Assembly (NCBI RefSeq): GCF_004010325.2
Contig: NZ_SADR02000003.1
Location: 1-64,000 of the forward strand
Source: Mesorhizobium sp. M00.F.Ca.ET.216.01.1.1
GTDB taxonomy: Bacteria; Pseudomonadota; Alphaproteobacteria; Rhizobiales; Rhizobiaceae
DNA length: 64,000 nucleotides
Direction of reading: 5' to 3'
Positions within the stretch are counted from its first letter, which is position 1, and each line of letters starts with the position of its first letter. This document shows, one piece after another, positions 43,819 through 52,011 of this stretch. The position numbers were made by a program, and so were the translations under genes. The notes under the pieces were generated by a model. It did no database searches. It saw only the letters and a program-made list of their open reading frames with translations, and had not been told where the DNA came from.

Positions 43819-45150
43819 ATGAGCGACACGACATCTAACGCGCAAGTCGCCAACACAGCCGCGGACCGGGCGCGTGCATCAGAGCTCAGCGCTGTCGGGC
43901 GCTTCCTCAAGGCGACCGAGCTCGACACGCGCATGCTCGGCATGGTCGGCGCGCTGCTGGTCATCTGGGTCGGGATACATATCCTGTCGGGCGGGCTTTT
44001 CCTGACGCCGCGCAATCTCTGGAACCTCTCGGTGCAGACCTCCTCGGTCGCGATCATGGCGACCGGCATGGTGCTGGTCATCGTCATGCGCAACATCGAC
44101 CTTTCGGTCGGTTCCGTCGAAGGCGTAGTCGGCATGATTATGGGCGTGGCGCAGGCCGAGTTTCTTATCCGCGTCATCGGCTTCCAGCTCGGAAATCCCT
44201 GGCTCTGGATCATCGCGCTCGCCGCCGGCGTGGTGCTCGGGCTCGCAATCGGCGCGTTCCAGGGTTTCATCATCGCCTATCTCGAGGTTCCGGCCTTCAT
44301 CGTCACTCTCGGTGGCCTGCTGGTCTGGCGCGGCATGGCATGGCTGATCACCAACGGGCGGACGGTCGCGCCGCTCGACACCACCTTCCAGCTGATGGGC
44401 GGCGGGCCACGAGGAGCGATCGGCTCGACCGCCAGCTGGATCGTCGGCGTCGTTGCCTGCGTGGCAGTTGCCTTCGCGCTGCTTAATGGACGGTGGCAGC
44501 GCAAACGGTTCCGCTTTCCGCTGCGCCCCGTCTGGGCGGAAATCTTCCTCGGCGTGGTCGCCTGTGCCGCCATCCTTGGTGCCGTCTGGATCGCCAATTC
44601 CTATCCCTGGCCGGTCGGCATAGTGCGCCAGTATGCCCAGCGCAACGGCATCACCGTTCCGGAAGGCGGGCTGTTCATTGCCCACGGCATCGCCATACCG
44701 GTGCTGATGGCGGTCGCGGCGGGCATCGTCATGACCTTCATCACCAGGCGCACCCGTTTCGGCCGCTATGTCTTTGCCATCGGCGGCAATCCGGAAGCGG
44801 CCGAGCTCGCCGGCATCAACACGCGCTGGGTGACCATGAAGGCGTTCATGATCATGGGCGTGCTGGCGGCGATCAGCGCGGCGATCGCGTCTGCCCGTCT
44901 CAACGCAGCGACCAATGCGCTTGGCACGCTGGATGAGCTCCTGGTCATTGCCGCCGCGGTGATCGGCGGCACGTCGCTCGCCGGCGGCTCCGGAACTGTG
45001 CTCGGCGCCATGCTCGGTGCGCTGCTGATGCAGTCGCTGCAGTCCGGCATGGTGCTGCTCGGCATCGACTCGCCGCTGCAGAGCATCGTCGTCGGCGCCG
45101 TGCTCGTCGTCGCCGTCTGGCTCGACACCGTCTACCGCAAGCGCGTCTGA
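43819..45150 (+). CDS. xylH: Sugar ABC transporter permease (XylH type)
   Basis: The 443-residue protein has about ten to twelve membrane segments: LGMVGALLVIWVGIHILSGG, SSVAIMATGMVLVIVMRNID, IIALAAGVVLGLAIGAFQGF, the conserved YLEVPAFIVTLGGLLVWRGM and GGNPEAAELAGINTRWVTMK, the loop that meets the ATPase. E. coli XylH is about 390 residues. It forms the membrane channel for the XylF ligand. A repeat (45155-45233) separates it from xylG. Confidence 0.87.
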   Translation: MSDTTSNAQVANTAADRARASELSAVGRFLKATELDTRMLGMVGALLVIWVGIHILSGGLFLTPRNLWNLSVQTSSVAIMATGMVLVIVMRNIDLSVGSVEGVVGMIMGVAQAEFLIRVIGFQLGNPWLWIIALAAGVVLGLAIGAFQGFIIAYLEVPAFIVTLGGLLVWRGMAWLITNGRTVAPLDTTFQLMGGGPRGAIGSTASWIVGVVACVAVAFALLNGRWQRKRFRFPLRPVWAEIFLGVVACAAILGAVWIANSYPWPVGIVRQYAQRNGITVPEGGLFIAHGIAIPVLMAVAAGIVMTFITRRTRFGRYVFAIGGNPEAAELAGINTRWVTMKAFMIMGVLAAISAAIASARLNAATNALGTLDELLVIAAAVIGGTSLAGGSGTVLGAMLGALLMQSLQSGMVLLGIDSPLQSIVVGAVLVVAVWLDTVYRKRV

Positions 45151-45154
45151 GTAT

Positions 45155-45233
45155 GATCCCGAACCAAAGGTCCGCGTCAGCGAAAAGTGGAATCCGATTT
45201 TCGGACAATATCATGCTCAAGCAAAAACTATAG
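45155..45233 (+). repeat. RIME-like intergenic repeat
   Basis: It starts GATCCCGAACC, contains AGCGAAAAGTGGAATCCG, and ends AAAAACTATAG. It is clearly related to the inverted copy at 57522-57594 (GATCCCGAACC...AGCGAAAAGTGGGAACCG). Confidence 0.75.
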
Positions 45234-45246
45234 GGAGGAACCGATC

Positions 45247-46047
<801 letters not shown>

Positions 46048-46178
46048 AGCCTGTAGTAAGCCGACTAAATACAGGCCCTCCAATGGGCCAGCCGTCGTGA
46101 TGATTTTGGCCCCGCCATTGTATTGGCGCGGGGACTTGCCCATAAAGGTCCAGAACCGTTCATGGGCCGCGTCATCAG

Positions 46179-47801
46179 TTGAAGAAGTTTTTCCCTATCA
46201 TCGCCTTCGTTGCCGTCGCTTTGATCAGCCTGATGATGGCGGGGTTCGCCTATTTCGCCACGCAGGAGGCGGCGCGGATCAAATTCGCGGCAACCGCAGA
46301 CGATGCACTCAACCGGATCGAAAGCCGCATCGATCTGCATCTGTCCCTGCTGCGCTCCACTCGGGCATTGTTCGATGCCAGCAACGGCAATATTTCGCAA
46401 CCTGAGTTCAAGGCCTTCTTCAACGCGCTCGATGTCGACAGCAATTTCGCCGGCCTGCGCGGCATCGGCTTTGTCCGGCTGGTGAAAACCGGCGACGAGG
46501 CGCCTGTCGAGCGCGACATCCTGCGCGACCACGGTGTCGCCCGTCAGGTCTATCCCGCCACGACGCAGCAATGGCGCGCGCCTGTCGTGCTGTTCGAGCC
46601 GCTCGATCCTTCCAGCAAGGCGAGCATCGGCTACGACATGTTCACAGATCAGGTACGGCGGGTGGCGATCGAAAAAGCGATGGCCGACGACCAGCAGCAT
46701 GCGAGCGGGCTCGTGCAGATCGGCAAGGATACGGGCGCCGCACAGAGCTTCACCGGGTTTTTCGTTTTCGTCCGGCTCAATGTAGAAACCGCGCCGGACG
46801 TCATCGATGCAACCCGGTCCTCGACGGCCGGCCTTCTCTATGCGGCCTTCCGCGCCCGCGATCTGTTCCAGACCGCGCTCAGCCGTACGCCGCTGCTGCC
46901 AGTCAACACCGAAGTCTATGACGGCAAGGTGGACGCCGACAATCTGTTGTTCCAATCGGAAACGCCGCCGGTTACGACCTTCGGCGACAGGCTTCTGGTC
47001 ACCCGCAAGATCATCGTGGCCGGCCGTCCATGGACCATCCTGTTCCGACCGACAAGCGCCTTCTCGCAGCCCTCCTCGCGTGCCATTCCGGTGATGCTCG
47101 GCCTGTTTGGGCTGTTGCTCGCAGGCGCCATCGCGCTGGTGGCGCGCTACCAGGAGCGGGCCTACGACGCGGTGTCGCTGCTTCACGAAACGACCGAAAA
47201 GAGCCTGATCGAGAAGGACTTGATGCTGCAGGAGATGAAGCATCGCATCAAGAATTCGATCACGCGGGTGCTGGCGATCGCGCGCCAGACAGCGTCGCGC
47301 GCCACGGACGTGAAGGAATTTTCATCGTCCTTTTCGGCGCGGCTGCAGGCGATGGCGGCGTCCCAGGATATGCTGACGCGCTCGCGCTGGCAGAAAGCCG
47401 ATCTCGGCGATCTGTTGCGCATCGAGCTTGGCCAGGTGTTCGGCAAGGAGTTGCCCGATGGGATTTTGTCGGGACCTGAGGTGCTGCTCGACGAGACGAC
47501 GACGCAGGCGCTTGGGCTGACCTTCCATGAACTGGCAACGAATGCGCTGAAATACGGCGAGGCCGGCAATTCGGTTGGCGCGCTCAGGGTCGACTGGTCG
47601 CTCGAAGGGCGCGGTCGCGACAGGACGCTGGCGCTCAACTGGCGCGAAGCCGGGCAGAAGAAGCTCGACGTGCCTGCCAAGACCGGCTTCGGCACCAAGC
47701 TGATCGACCTCAACGTCACACGCGAATTGCGCGGCACGATCAAGCGCGATTTTCGCGAGGACGGCTTGAATGTGGAAATCAAGGTCCCGCTGCCGGCCTA
47801 G
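46179..47801 (+). CDS. CHASE-domain HWE-type sensor histidine kinase
   Basis: The 540-residue protein starts at a TTG (46179) with no strong ribosome site. It has two membrane helices (about 5-27 and 305-325) around a periplasmic CHASE domain (IESRIDLHLSLLRSTRALFD; DVDSNFAGLRGIGFVRLVKT). The kinase part has the phospho-acceptor segment LQEMKHRIKNSITRVLAIAR, the N-box LTFHELATNALKYG and the Trp-x-Glu of HWE kinases in LNWREAG. Such kinases often feed PhyR. It lies 8 kb from phyR and is the first of three HWE kinases in this region. Confidence 0.85.
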   Translation: MKKFFPIIAFVAVALISLMMAGFAYFATQEAARIKFAATADDALNRIESRIDLHLSLLRSTRALFDASNGNISQPEFKAFFNALDVDSNFAGLRGIGFVRLVKTGDEAPVERDILRDHGVARQVYPATTQQWRAPVVLFEPLDPSSKASIGYDMFTDQVRRVAIEKAMADDQQHASGLVQIGKDTGAAQSFTGFFVFVRLNVETAPDVIDATRSSTAGLLYAAFRARDLFQTALSRTPLLPVNTEVYDGKVDADNLLFQSETPPVTTFGDRLLVTRKIIVAGRPWTILFRPTSAFSQPSSRAIPVMLGLFGLLLAGAIALVARYQERAYDAVSLLHETTEKSLIEKDLMLQEMKHRIKNSITRVLAIARQTASRATDVKEFSSSFSARLQAMAASQDMLTRSRWQKADLGDLLRIELGQVFGKELPDGILSGPEVLLDETTTQALGLTFHELATNALKYGEAGNSVGALRVDWSLEGRGRDRTLALNWREAGQKKLDVPAKTGFGTKLIDLNVTRELRGTIKRDFREDGLNVEIKVPLPA

Positions 47802-47895
47802 AGCAGTTCCGGTTCGTGTGGAACCGCTCTAACTATTTGTTTTTGCCGCATTTATGCTGACGCCAAATGATTCCATTTGGCTGCAAATGCTCTAG
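47799..47895. repeat. TAGAGC-flanked intergenic repeat
   Basis: It begins TAGAGC (the TAG being the stop codon of the CHASE kinase) and ends GCTCTAG. It contains the imperfect palindrome AGTTCCGGTTCGTGTGGAAC and CCAAATGATTCCATTTGG. It is a dispersed element of the kind common in Mesorhizobium. Confidence 0.65.
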
Positions 47896-47942
47896 CTTCA
47901 TGGCGAGACGCCGAAAGCGGATCATTGACGAAGTTACAAACA

Positions 47943-47973
47943 AAGCGGAGACCGGATGATCCGGTCTCCGCTT
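47943..47973. terminator. Terminator downstream of the glycine-zipper gene
   Basis: AAGCGGAGACCGG (47943-47955) pairs perfectly with CCGGTCTCCGCTT (47961-47973). Read on the minus strand it is followed by TTGTTTGT, serving the gene at 48000-48242; it can also stop transcription from the kinase. Confidence 0.85.
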
Positions 47974-47999
47974 CGATTGACTGATGCGTCTGGAACGGA

Positions 48000-48242
48000 T
48001 CAGCAGCGGGCCGTGTAGAGACGGCCGCGGTTGTCGCGGTATTGGCAATAGCCATTGCGCAGGTTGCGTACCAGCAGACCGGAACCGGCACCGACGGCTG
48101 CGCCGATGAGCGCACCCTTCCCGCCGCCGATCAGGCCGCCGGCCAGCGCGCCGACACCGGCGCCGACGCCGACGTCCTGCTCGGTTGTGCTGCAACCGCT
48201 GACGGCGACCACGGCAACCATGGCAATAATCATCTTCCGCAT
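48000..48242 (-). CDS. Glycine-zipper lipoprotein
   Basis: The 80-residue protein starts at 48242 (GAGGAG eight bases upstream). It has a lipoprotein signal (MIIAMVAVVAVSGC, Cys17), then a Gly-zipper membrane-like stretch (GVGAGVGALAGGLIGGGKGA; IGAAVGAGSG) and a C-terminal YCQYRDNRGRLYTARC. Such proteins sit in the outer membrane and are common in Rhizobiales; the role is unknown. Confidence 0.78.
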   Translation of the reverse strand: MRKMIIAMVAVVAVSGCSTTEQDVGVGAGVGALAGGLIGGGKGALIGAAVGAGSGLLVRNLRNGYCQYRDNRGRLYTARC

Positions 48243-48522
48243 AAAGTCACTCCTCACTTTGTGTCCTCACTTCAGTAAGTTCCAGCCGTCATCTAACATG
48301 AAATAATGGCCTTTGCCCGCTCGAATTCATTGTTGGTTGAGATAGTCTTTTTCGAGGCGTGAGCCGCTCGATGCAACCATAGGGTTTGGAAACCTCCAGG
48401 GACGCATTGCCGGATCGACGGCAAGGCAACTGGCCATGATGTGCGGAGCGCGACCCTGTACATCCGTCAAGGCAAAAGGCCGCTCGGCGGTGCAACCTGC
48501 AAAAACCTGCCTGGATGCTCGA

Positions 48523-48693
48523 TCAGCCCGGATGCAATACCGCGATCAGCAGGACGAGCGCGGCCAGGGTGATGACTGTGGAGCGAAGCGACGGATGCGA
48601 GCTGCGCGGCGAGGCAGATGCTTCAGGATCCTGGAAGCCACCCATCGAGACACGGGCGGCCTGCTCCAGCCTGTTCATATCGGCAACCGTCAA
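48523..48693 (-). CDS. Possible small membrane protein
   Basis: From a TTG at 48693 (GGAGG seven bases upstream) a 56-residue frame begins MTVADMNRLEQAARVSMGGF. It ends with a membrane helix (STVITLAALVLLIAVLHPG). Starts at 48678 (ATG) or 48720 are also possible. It is downstream of the HWE kinase gene on the same strand. The region 48243-48522 has no other feature I can support. Confidence 0.45.
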   Translation of the reverse strand: MTVADMNRLEQAARVSMGGFQDPEASASPRSSHPSLRSTVITLAALVLLIAVLHPG

Positions 48694-48836
48694 GACCACT
48701 CCTCCCGTTCTGCGCCGCAAACCGCGGCCGAAGCGTCCGGTGCATCGGCAATTTCTGGCGGCTCCTTGGGGGCAACAGCATCGGCCTTTATGGTGAACAG
48801 CCGGTTAAAGGTTGGGCGATCGCCTTCGTCATTCGC

Positions 48837-49850
48837 TCAATCCGTCTCGAAATTGCCGCGAGGAACGATGAGCCGGTATTCGAGGCGGCCGCCTGCGATT
48901 TCAAGTGTAGCCGTGCCGTTCAACGATGTCGGCACGACGCGCTCGAGCGCAACGCTGCCAAAGCGCTTTTCGTTACGCCGGTTGTCGTTGGCACCGATGG
49001 CTTCTGCCCATGTCAGCGACAAGGCCGGTTCGCCGGCATGGGCGGCCGTCAGATCGGCTGTCACCTCGACGAAGCCGTCCGGTCGCGACAGGGCGCCGTA
49101 ACTCACGGAATTGACGGCCAATTCATGCATAGCCAAGCCGATATGCAAGGCTGCATTTGGATTGAGATATGGATTCTCGCCGCGGAAACGCAGGCTGCGC
49201 AGGGGATCGGCGCCGTAGCGGCCGACCTGGCCCGATACGAGCTCGCGAAGTGCCGCCCCCCGCCAGTTGGACGACGTCACCAGATCCTGTGACGAGGCAA
49301 GCGACTGCAACCGGCCGCGAAAGCGCGTCAGGAAATCACCGAGCGTGTCCGAATAGCGGCCGGTCTGGGTGGCGATGCTCTGGATAATGGCCAGAAGGTT
49401 CTTCGAGCGGTGGCTGACCTCGCGCAGCAGCGTCTTCAGGGTCTGCTCGCGCCGCTTCTGCTCGGTTGTTTCAACCATAGTGGTTACCACCCCCTGCACC
49501 GCGCCGCCGTCGCCATGATCGGCATCGATCCATACCTGGAACCAGCGGACGCCGTCGTCGGCGGGAACGCTGAGCTCAAGGCGTTCCGGATTGCCGGATG
49601 CAACGACGTTGTGCCTGGCCGCACCGATGCGCTCTGCCTGCGCCGCCGGCAATATGTCGTTGCTGTCCGCACCATCGGACGTCCAGGGCGCGCGCATGTT
49701 GCGCGCCCAGATCGTTTTCATCTCGCGGTCCTGATAGAGAACGGAAATGCCGGCGTTGTGCAGCGCGTGGAGAAGGGCCCGACCAAACTGCATTCCGCTT
49801 TCCGCCGGGTGCAAAGCGACGAACTCGTCGCTTTGCCCGCTGTTGCTCAT
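48837..49850 (-). CDS. PAS-HWE sensor histidine kinase
   Basis: The 337-residue soluble protein starts at 49850 (GGGAGAC upstream). It has an N-terminal PAS domain (about 20-135; LHALHNAGISVLYQDREMKT; VPADDGVRWFQVWIDADHGD) and an HWE kinase domain with TLLREVSHRSKNLLAIIQSI, the N-box GLAMHELAVNSVSYGAL and the Trp-x-Glu in LTWAEA. An EcfG-type promoter ends 49 bases upstream, so it is probably induced by the system it may feed. No membrane helix, so it senses inside the cell. Confidence 0.85.
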   Translation of the reverse strand: MSNSGQSDEFVALHPAESGMQFGRALLHALHNAGISVLYQDREMKTIWARNMRAPWTSDGADSNDILPAAQAERIGAARHNVVASGNPERLELSVPADDGVRWFQVWIDADHGDGGAVQGVVTTMVETTEQKRREQTLKTLLREVSHRSKNLLAIIQSIATQTGRYSDTLGDFLTRFRGRLQSLASSQDLVTSSNWRGAALRELVSGQVGRYGADPLRSLRFRGENPYLNPNAALHIGLAMHELAVNSVSYGALSRPDGFVEVTADLTAAHAGEPALSLTWAEAIGANDNRRNEKRFGSVALERVVPTSLNGTATLEIAGGRLEYRLIVPRGNFETD

Positions 49851-49899
49851 GTCTCCCGCTCTGGAACGCATAGATCGCTTTGCCATCGAATTCAGGCTG

Positions 49900-49924
49900 A
49901 ACGGCTAACTGCGAAATGGGTTCC
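49900..49924 (-). promoter_or_regulatory. EcfG-type promoter before the PAS-HWE kinase
   Basis: On the minus strand GGAAC (49924-49920), 16 bases, CGTT (49903-49900); the ATG at 49850 is 49 bases downstream. Confidence 0.75.
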
Positions 49925-50040
49925 TGAAACGGGTCCCCTAAAGCGGTCCGCCGAGCGGCATCCCGTTGGAGGACACCGCCCGGCGGTGGCTGGAAACCGT
50001 TTGAGGGGTGCGGCTTCCAGTGTTCGGCCGCGCCTGATCT

Positions 50041-50208
50041 TCACGATGCCCGTTTGAACAACCCGGCAAGAAGCGAGATGACCAGGAAGGCGAGAAAGAT
50101 GAAGAAGAGTATCTGTGCTATGCCGGCCGAAGTGCCCGCGATGCCGCCGAAACCAAGCGCGCCGGCTATGATCGCCACAACGAGGAATACGAGCGCCCAG
50201 TAGAGCAT
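50041..50208 (-). CDS. UPF0391/DUF1328 small membrane protein
   Basis: The 55-residue protein begins [20 protein letters not shown] and has two membrane helices (2-22 and 31-50; [20 protein letters not shown]) around [11 protein letters not shown], typical of UPF0391. It ends KRAS. Family genes are often part of the general stress response in alphaproteobacteria. The start at 50208 has AAGGAG upstream. A perfect EcfG-type promoter ends 29 bases upstream. Confidence 0.88.
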   Translation of the reverse strand: MLYWALVFLVVAIIAGALGFGGIAGTSAGIAQILFFIFLAFLVISLLAGLFKRAS

Positions 50209-50237
50209 GATCCATCTCCTTCAAATAGTGCGGTAAA

Positions 50238-50262
50238 AACGTGGTTCGTTGCCGTTTGTTCC
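50238..50262 (-). promoter_or_regulatory. EcfG-type promoter before UPF0391 gene
   Basis: On the minus strand GGAAC (50262-50258), 16 bases, CGTT (50241-50238). The ATG at 50208 is 29 bases downstream. Confidence 0.82.
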
Positions 50263-50286
50263 ACTTTTTGCTGAAAAAGACGATCC

Positions 50287-50337
50287 CTGGAAATCATTCG
50301 GCCATGGAAATCATTCGGCCCTGGAAATCATTCGGCT
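50287..50337 (+). repeat. Three tandem 17-base repeats
   Basis: The unit CTGGAAATCATTCGGCC occurs at 50287-50303, 50304-50320 (first base A) and 50321-50337 (last base T). It is in the 332-base gap between the UPF0391 gene and paoA. The rest of the gap to 50540 shows no clear promoter to me. Confidence 0.88.
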
Positions 50338-50540
50338 CGACTTGAATCGCAGCGCCGTGGCGACGCAGCAATCGGGCTTTTTGCGGCGACACGGGTCTTG
50401 GGCTCACAGAAATTTTTTTTCTATGGCTGACAGCGGCTTTTCCCGGAAATCGACCGCACTATCTCGCCTCGACGGGTGGGCGGCTGCTTGCTGGACGAGT
50501 CCCTGTGGCGAGGACGGCATTTGCTCTCGAGGTACCCCAA

Positions 50541-51026
50541 ATGAACTTCCACGATCGGCACCTACTGAGATTGCGGGTGAACGGCGAGGACCACAGCCTT
50601 TCCGATCTCGATCCCCGCGTCACGCTGCTCGACCTGTTGCGCGAGCGGCTTCAACTGACCGGAACGAAAAAGGGATGCAATTTCGGCGAGTGTGGCGCCT
50701 GCACCGTGCATCTCGACGGACAGCGTGTGAATGCCTGCATGATACTTGCCGTGTCCGCCGAGGGACGCGAGGTCACGACGATCGAAGGCCTGGCAAACGG
50801 CAATGCGCTTCATCCTGTACAGCAGGCCTTCATCGACCATGATGGTTTCCAGTGCGGATTCTGCACCCCCGGACAGGTGATGTCGGCGGCGGCGCTGATC
50901 GAGGAGGGCCATACCAGCTCCGATGCGGAGATCCGCGAATGGATGAGCGGCAATTTGTGCCGTTGCTCGGCCTATCCGCAAATCGTCGAGGCGGTGCGCG
51001 CAGCGGCGGGGAGGGCGAGCCAATGA
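50541..51026 (+). CDS. paoA: Aldehyde oxidoreductase 2Fe-2S subunit (PaoA/YagT-like)
   Basis: The 161-residue protein begins MNFHDRHLLRLRVNGEDHSL. It holds two 2Fe-2S clusters: plant-type GCNFGECGACTVHLDGQRVNAC and the C-terminal helical cluster FQCGFCTPGQVMSAAAL with LCRCSAYPQIV. It passes electrons from the molybdenum subunit to FAD. Unlike E. coli PaoA it has no twin-arginine signal in this reading, so a cytosolic complex is likely. It overlaps the next gene by ATGA (51023-51026). Confidence 0.85.
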   Translation: MNFHDRHLLRLRVNGEDHSLSDLDPRVTLLDLLRERLQLTGTKKGCNFGECGACTVHLDGQRVNACMILAVSAEGREVTTIEGLANGNALHPVQQAFIDHDGFQCGFCTPGQVMSAAALIEEGHTSSDAEIREWMSGNLCRCSAYPQIVEAVRAAAGRASQ

Positions 51027-52011
51027 CCCCATTCGTTTATGCGCGCGCGATAGCCTGGGCGAAACGATCGCGGCCGGTGCAGCGCCGGACTATGCCTTCC
51101 TCGCCGGCGGCACCGAATTGCTCAATTGGCTGCGCCTTGGAATTGCCGAGCCGACGCGGATCATCGACATCTCCCGCCTCGATGGTCTCGATCAAATCGA
51201 GGCACTGGCTGGCGGCGGCCTCAAGATCGGCGCACTGACGCACCTCAACGATGTCGCGCAGCACGCGCTGGTCATGCGCGATTACCCGGTGTTGAGCCAG
51301 GCGATCCTCAACGCGGCATCGCCGCAGCTGAGAAACCTCGCAACGATAGGCGGCAATCTGCTGCAGAAGACGCGCTGTGCCTATTTCCGGGCCGAAGAGG
51401 AGCTGCCTTGCAACAAGCGTGAGCCGGGCTCCGGCTGCTCGGCATTGCATGGCATCAACGACAATCACGCAATATTCGGCTGGACCGAAGATTGCGTCGC
51501 CACCCAGCCATCCGACCCGGCGGTGGCGCTGGCGGCGCTTGATGCGGTCATCGTCACGGCGCACAGCAGCGGCGGCCGGCGCATTCCGGCAGCGGAATTC
51601 CACCTGCTTCCCGACACGCGGCCCGAGGCACACAATGTGTTGCAGCATGGCGAGCTGGTCACGGCAATCGAACTTCCGGCGCCTGCCCCGCGATCAGCCT
51701 ACCTCAAGGTGCGCGAGCGCGAATCCTACGAATATGCGATCGTCGCCGCCGCCGCGGTGCTGGAGATGAACGGCCGAACCATCCGTCGGGCTGGGCTGGC
51801 GCTCGGTTCCGTCGCGCTTCGGCCGTGGCGCCTGATCGCCGCTGAGGAGCAGCTCGCCGGCGCCGACATCGGCGATCGGGACGCCCTGAGCGCCGCCATA
51901 GAGCAGTCCTTCGTCGAAGCGCGTCCCTTGTCGCAGAACGCCTACAAGATCGAACTGGCCAAGAACGCCGCTTTGCGGGCGATCGAGAAAGCAGCGAGGA
52001 TGCCGTCATGA
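51023..52011 (+). pseudogene. paoB: Aldehyde oxidoreductase FAD/4Fe-4S subunit (PaoB/YagS-like), frameshifted near its start
   Basis: The ATG at 51023 reads MTPFVYARA and then, in a GCGCGCGCG run at 51041-51049, slips out of frame. The correct frame continues SLGETIAAGAAPDYAFLAGG, then TELLNWLRLGIAEPTRI and runs to the TGA at 52011. One lost base in the GC run explains it. The rest is sound: the FAD motif LRNLATIGGNLLQKTRCAYF and the PaoB-type cluster segment PCNKREPGSGCSALHG with its extra cysteines. If real, the slip would abolish the subunit and perhaps the enzyme; a base-call error is likely in such a run. Confidence 0.82.

Noticed and set aside
48436..49101. 221-codon plus-strand frame
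   Set aside because: Mostly antisense to the PAS-HWE kinase, with Arg/Ser-rich shadow composition.
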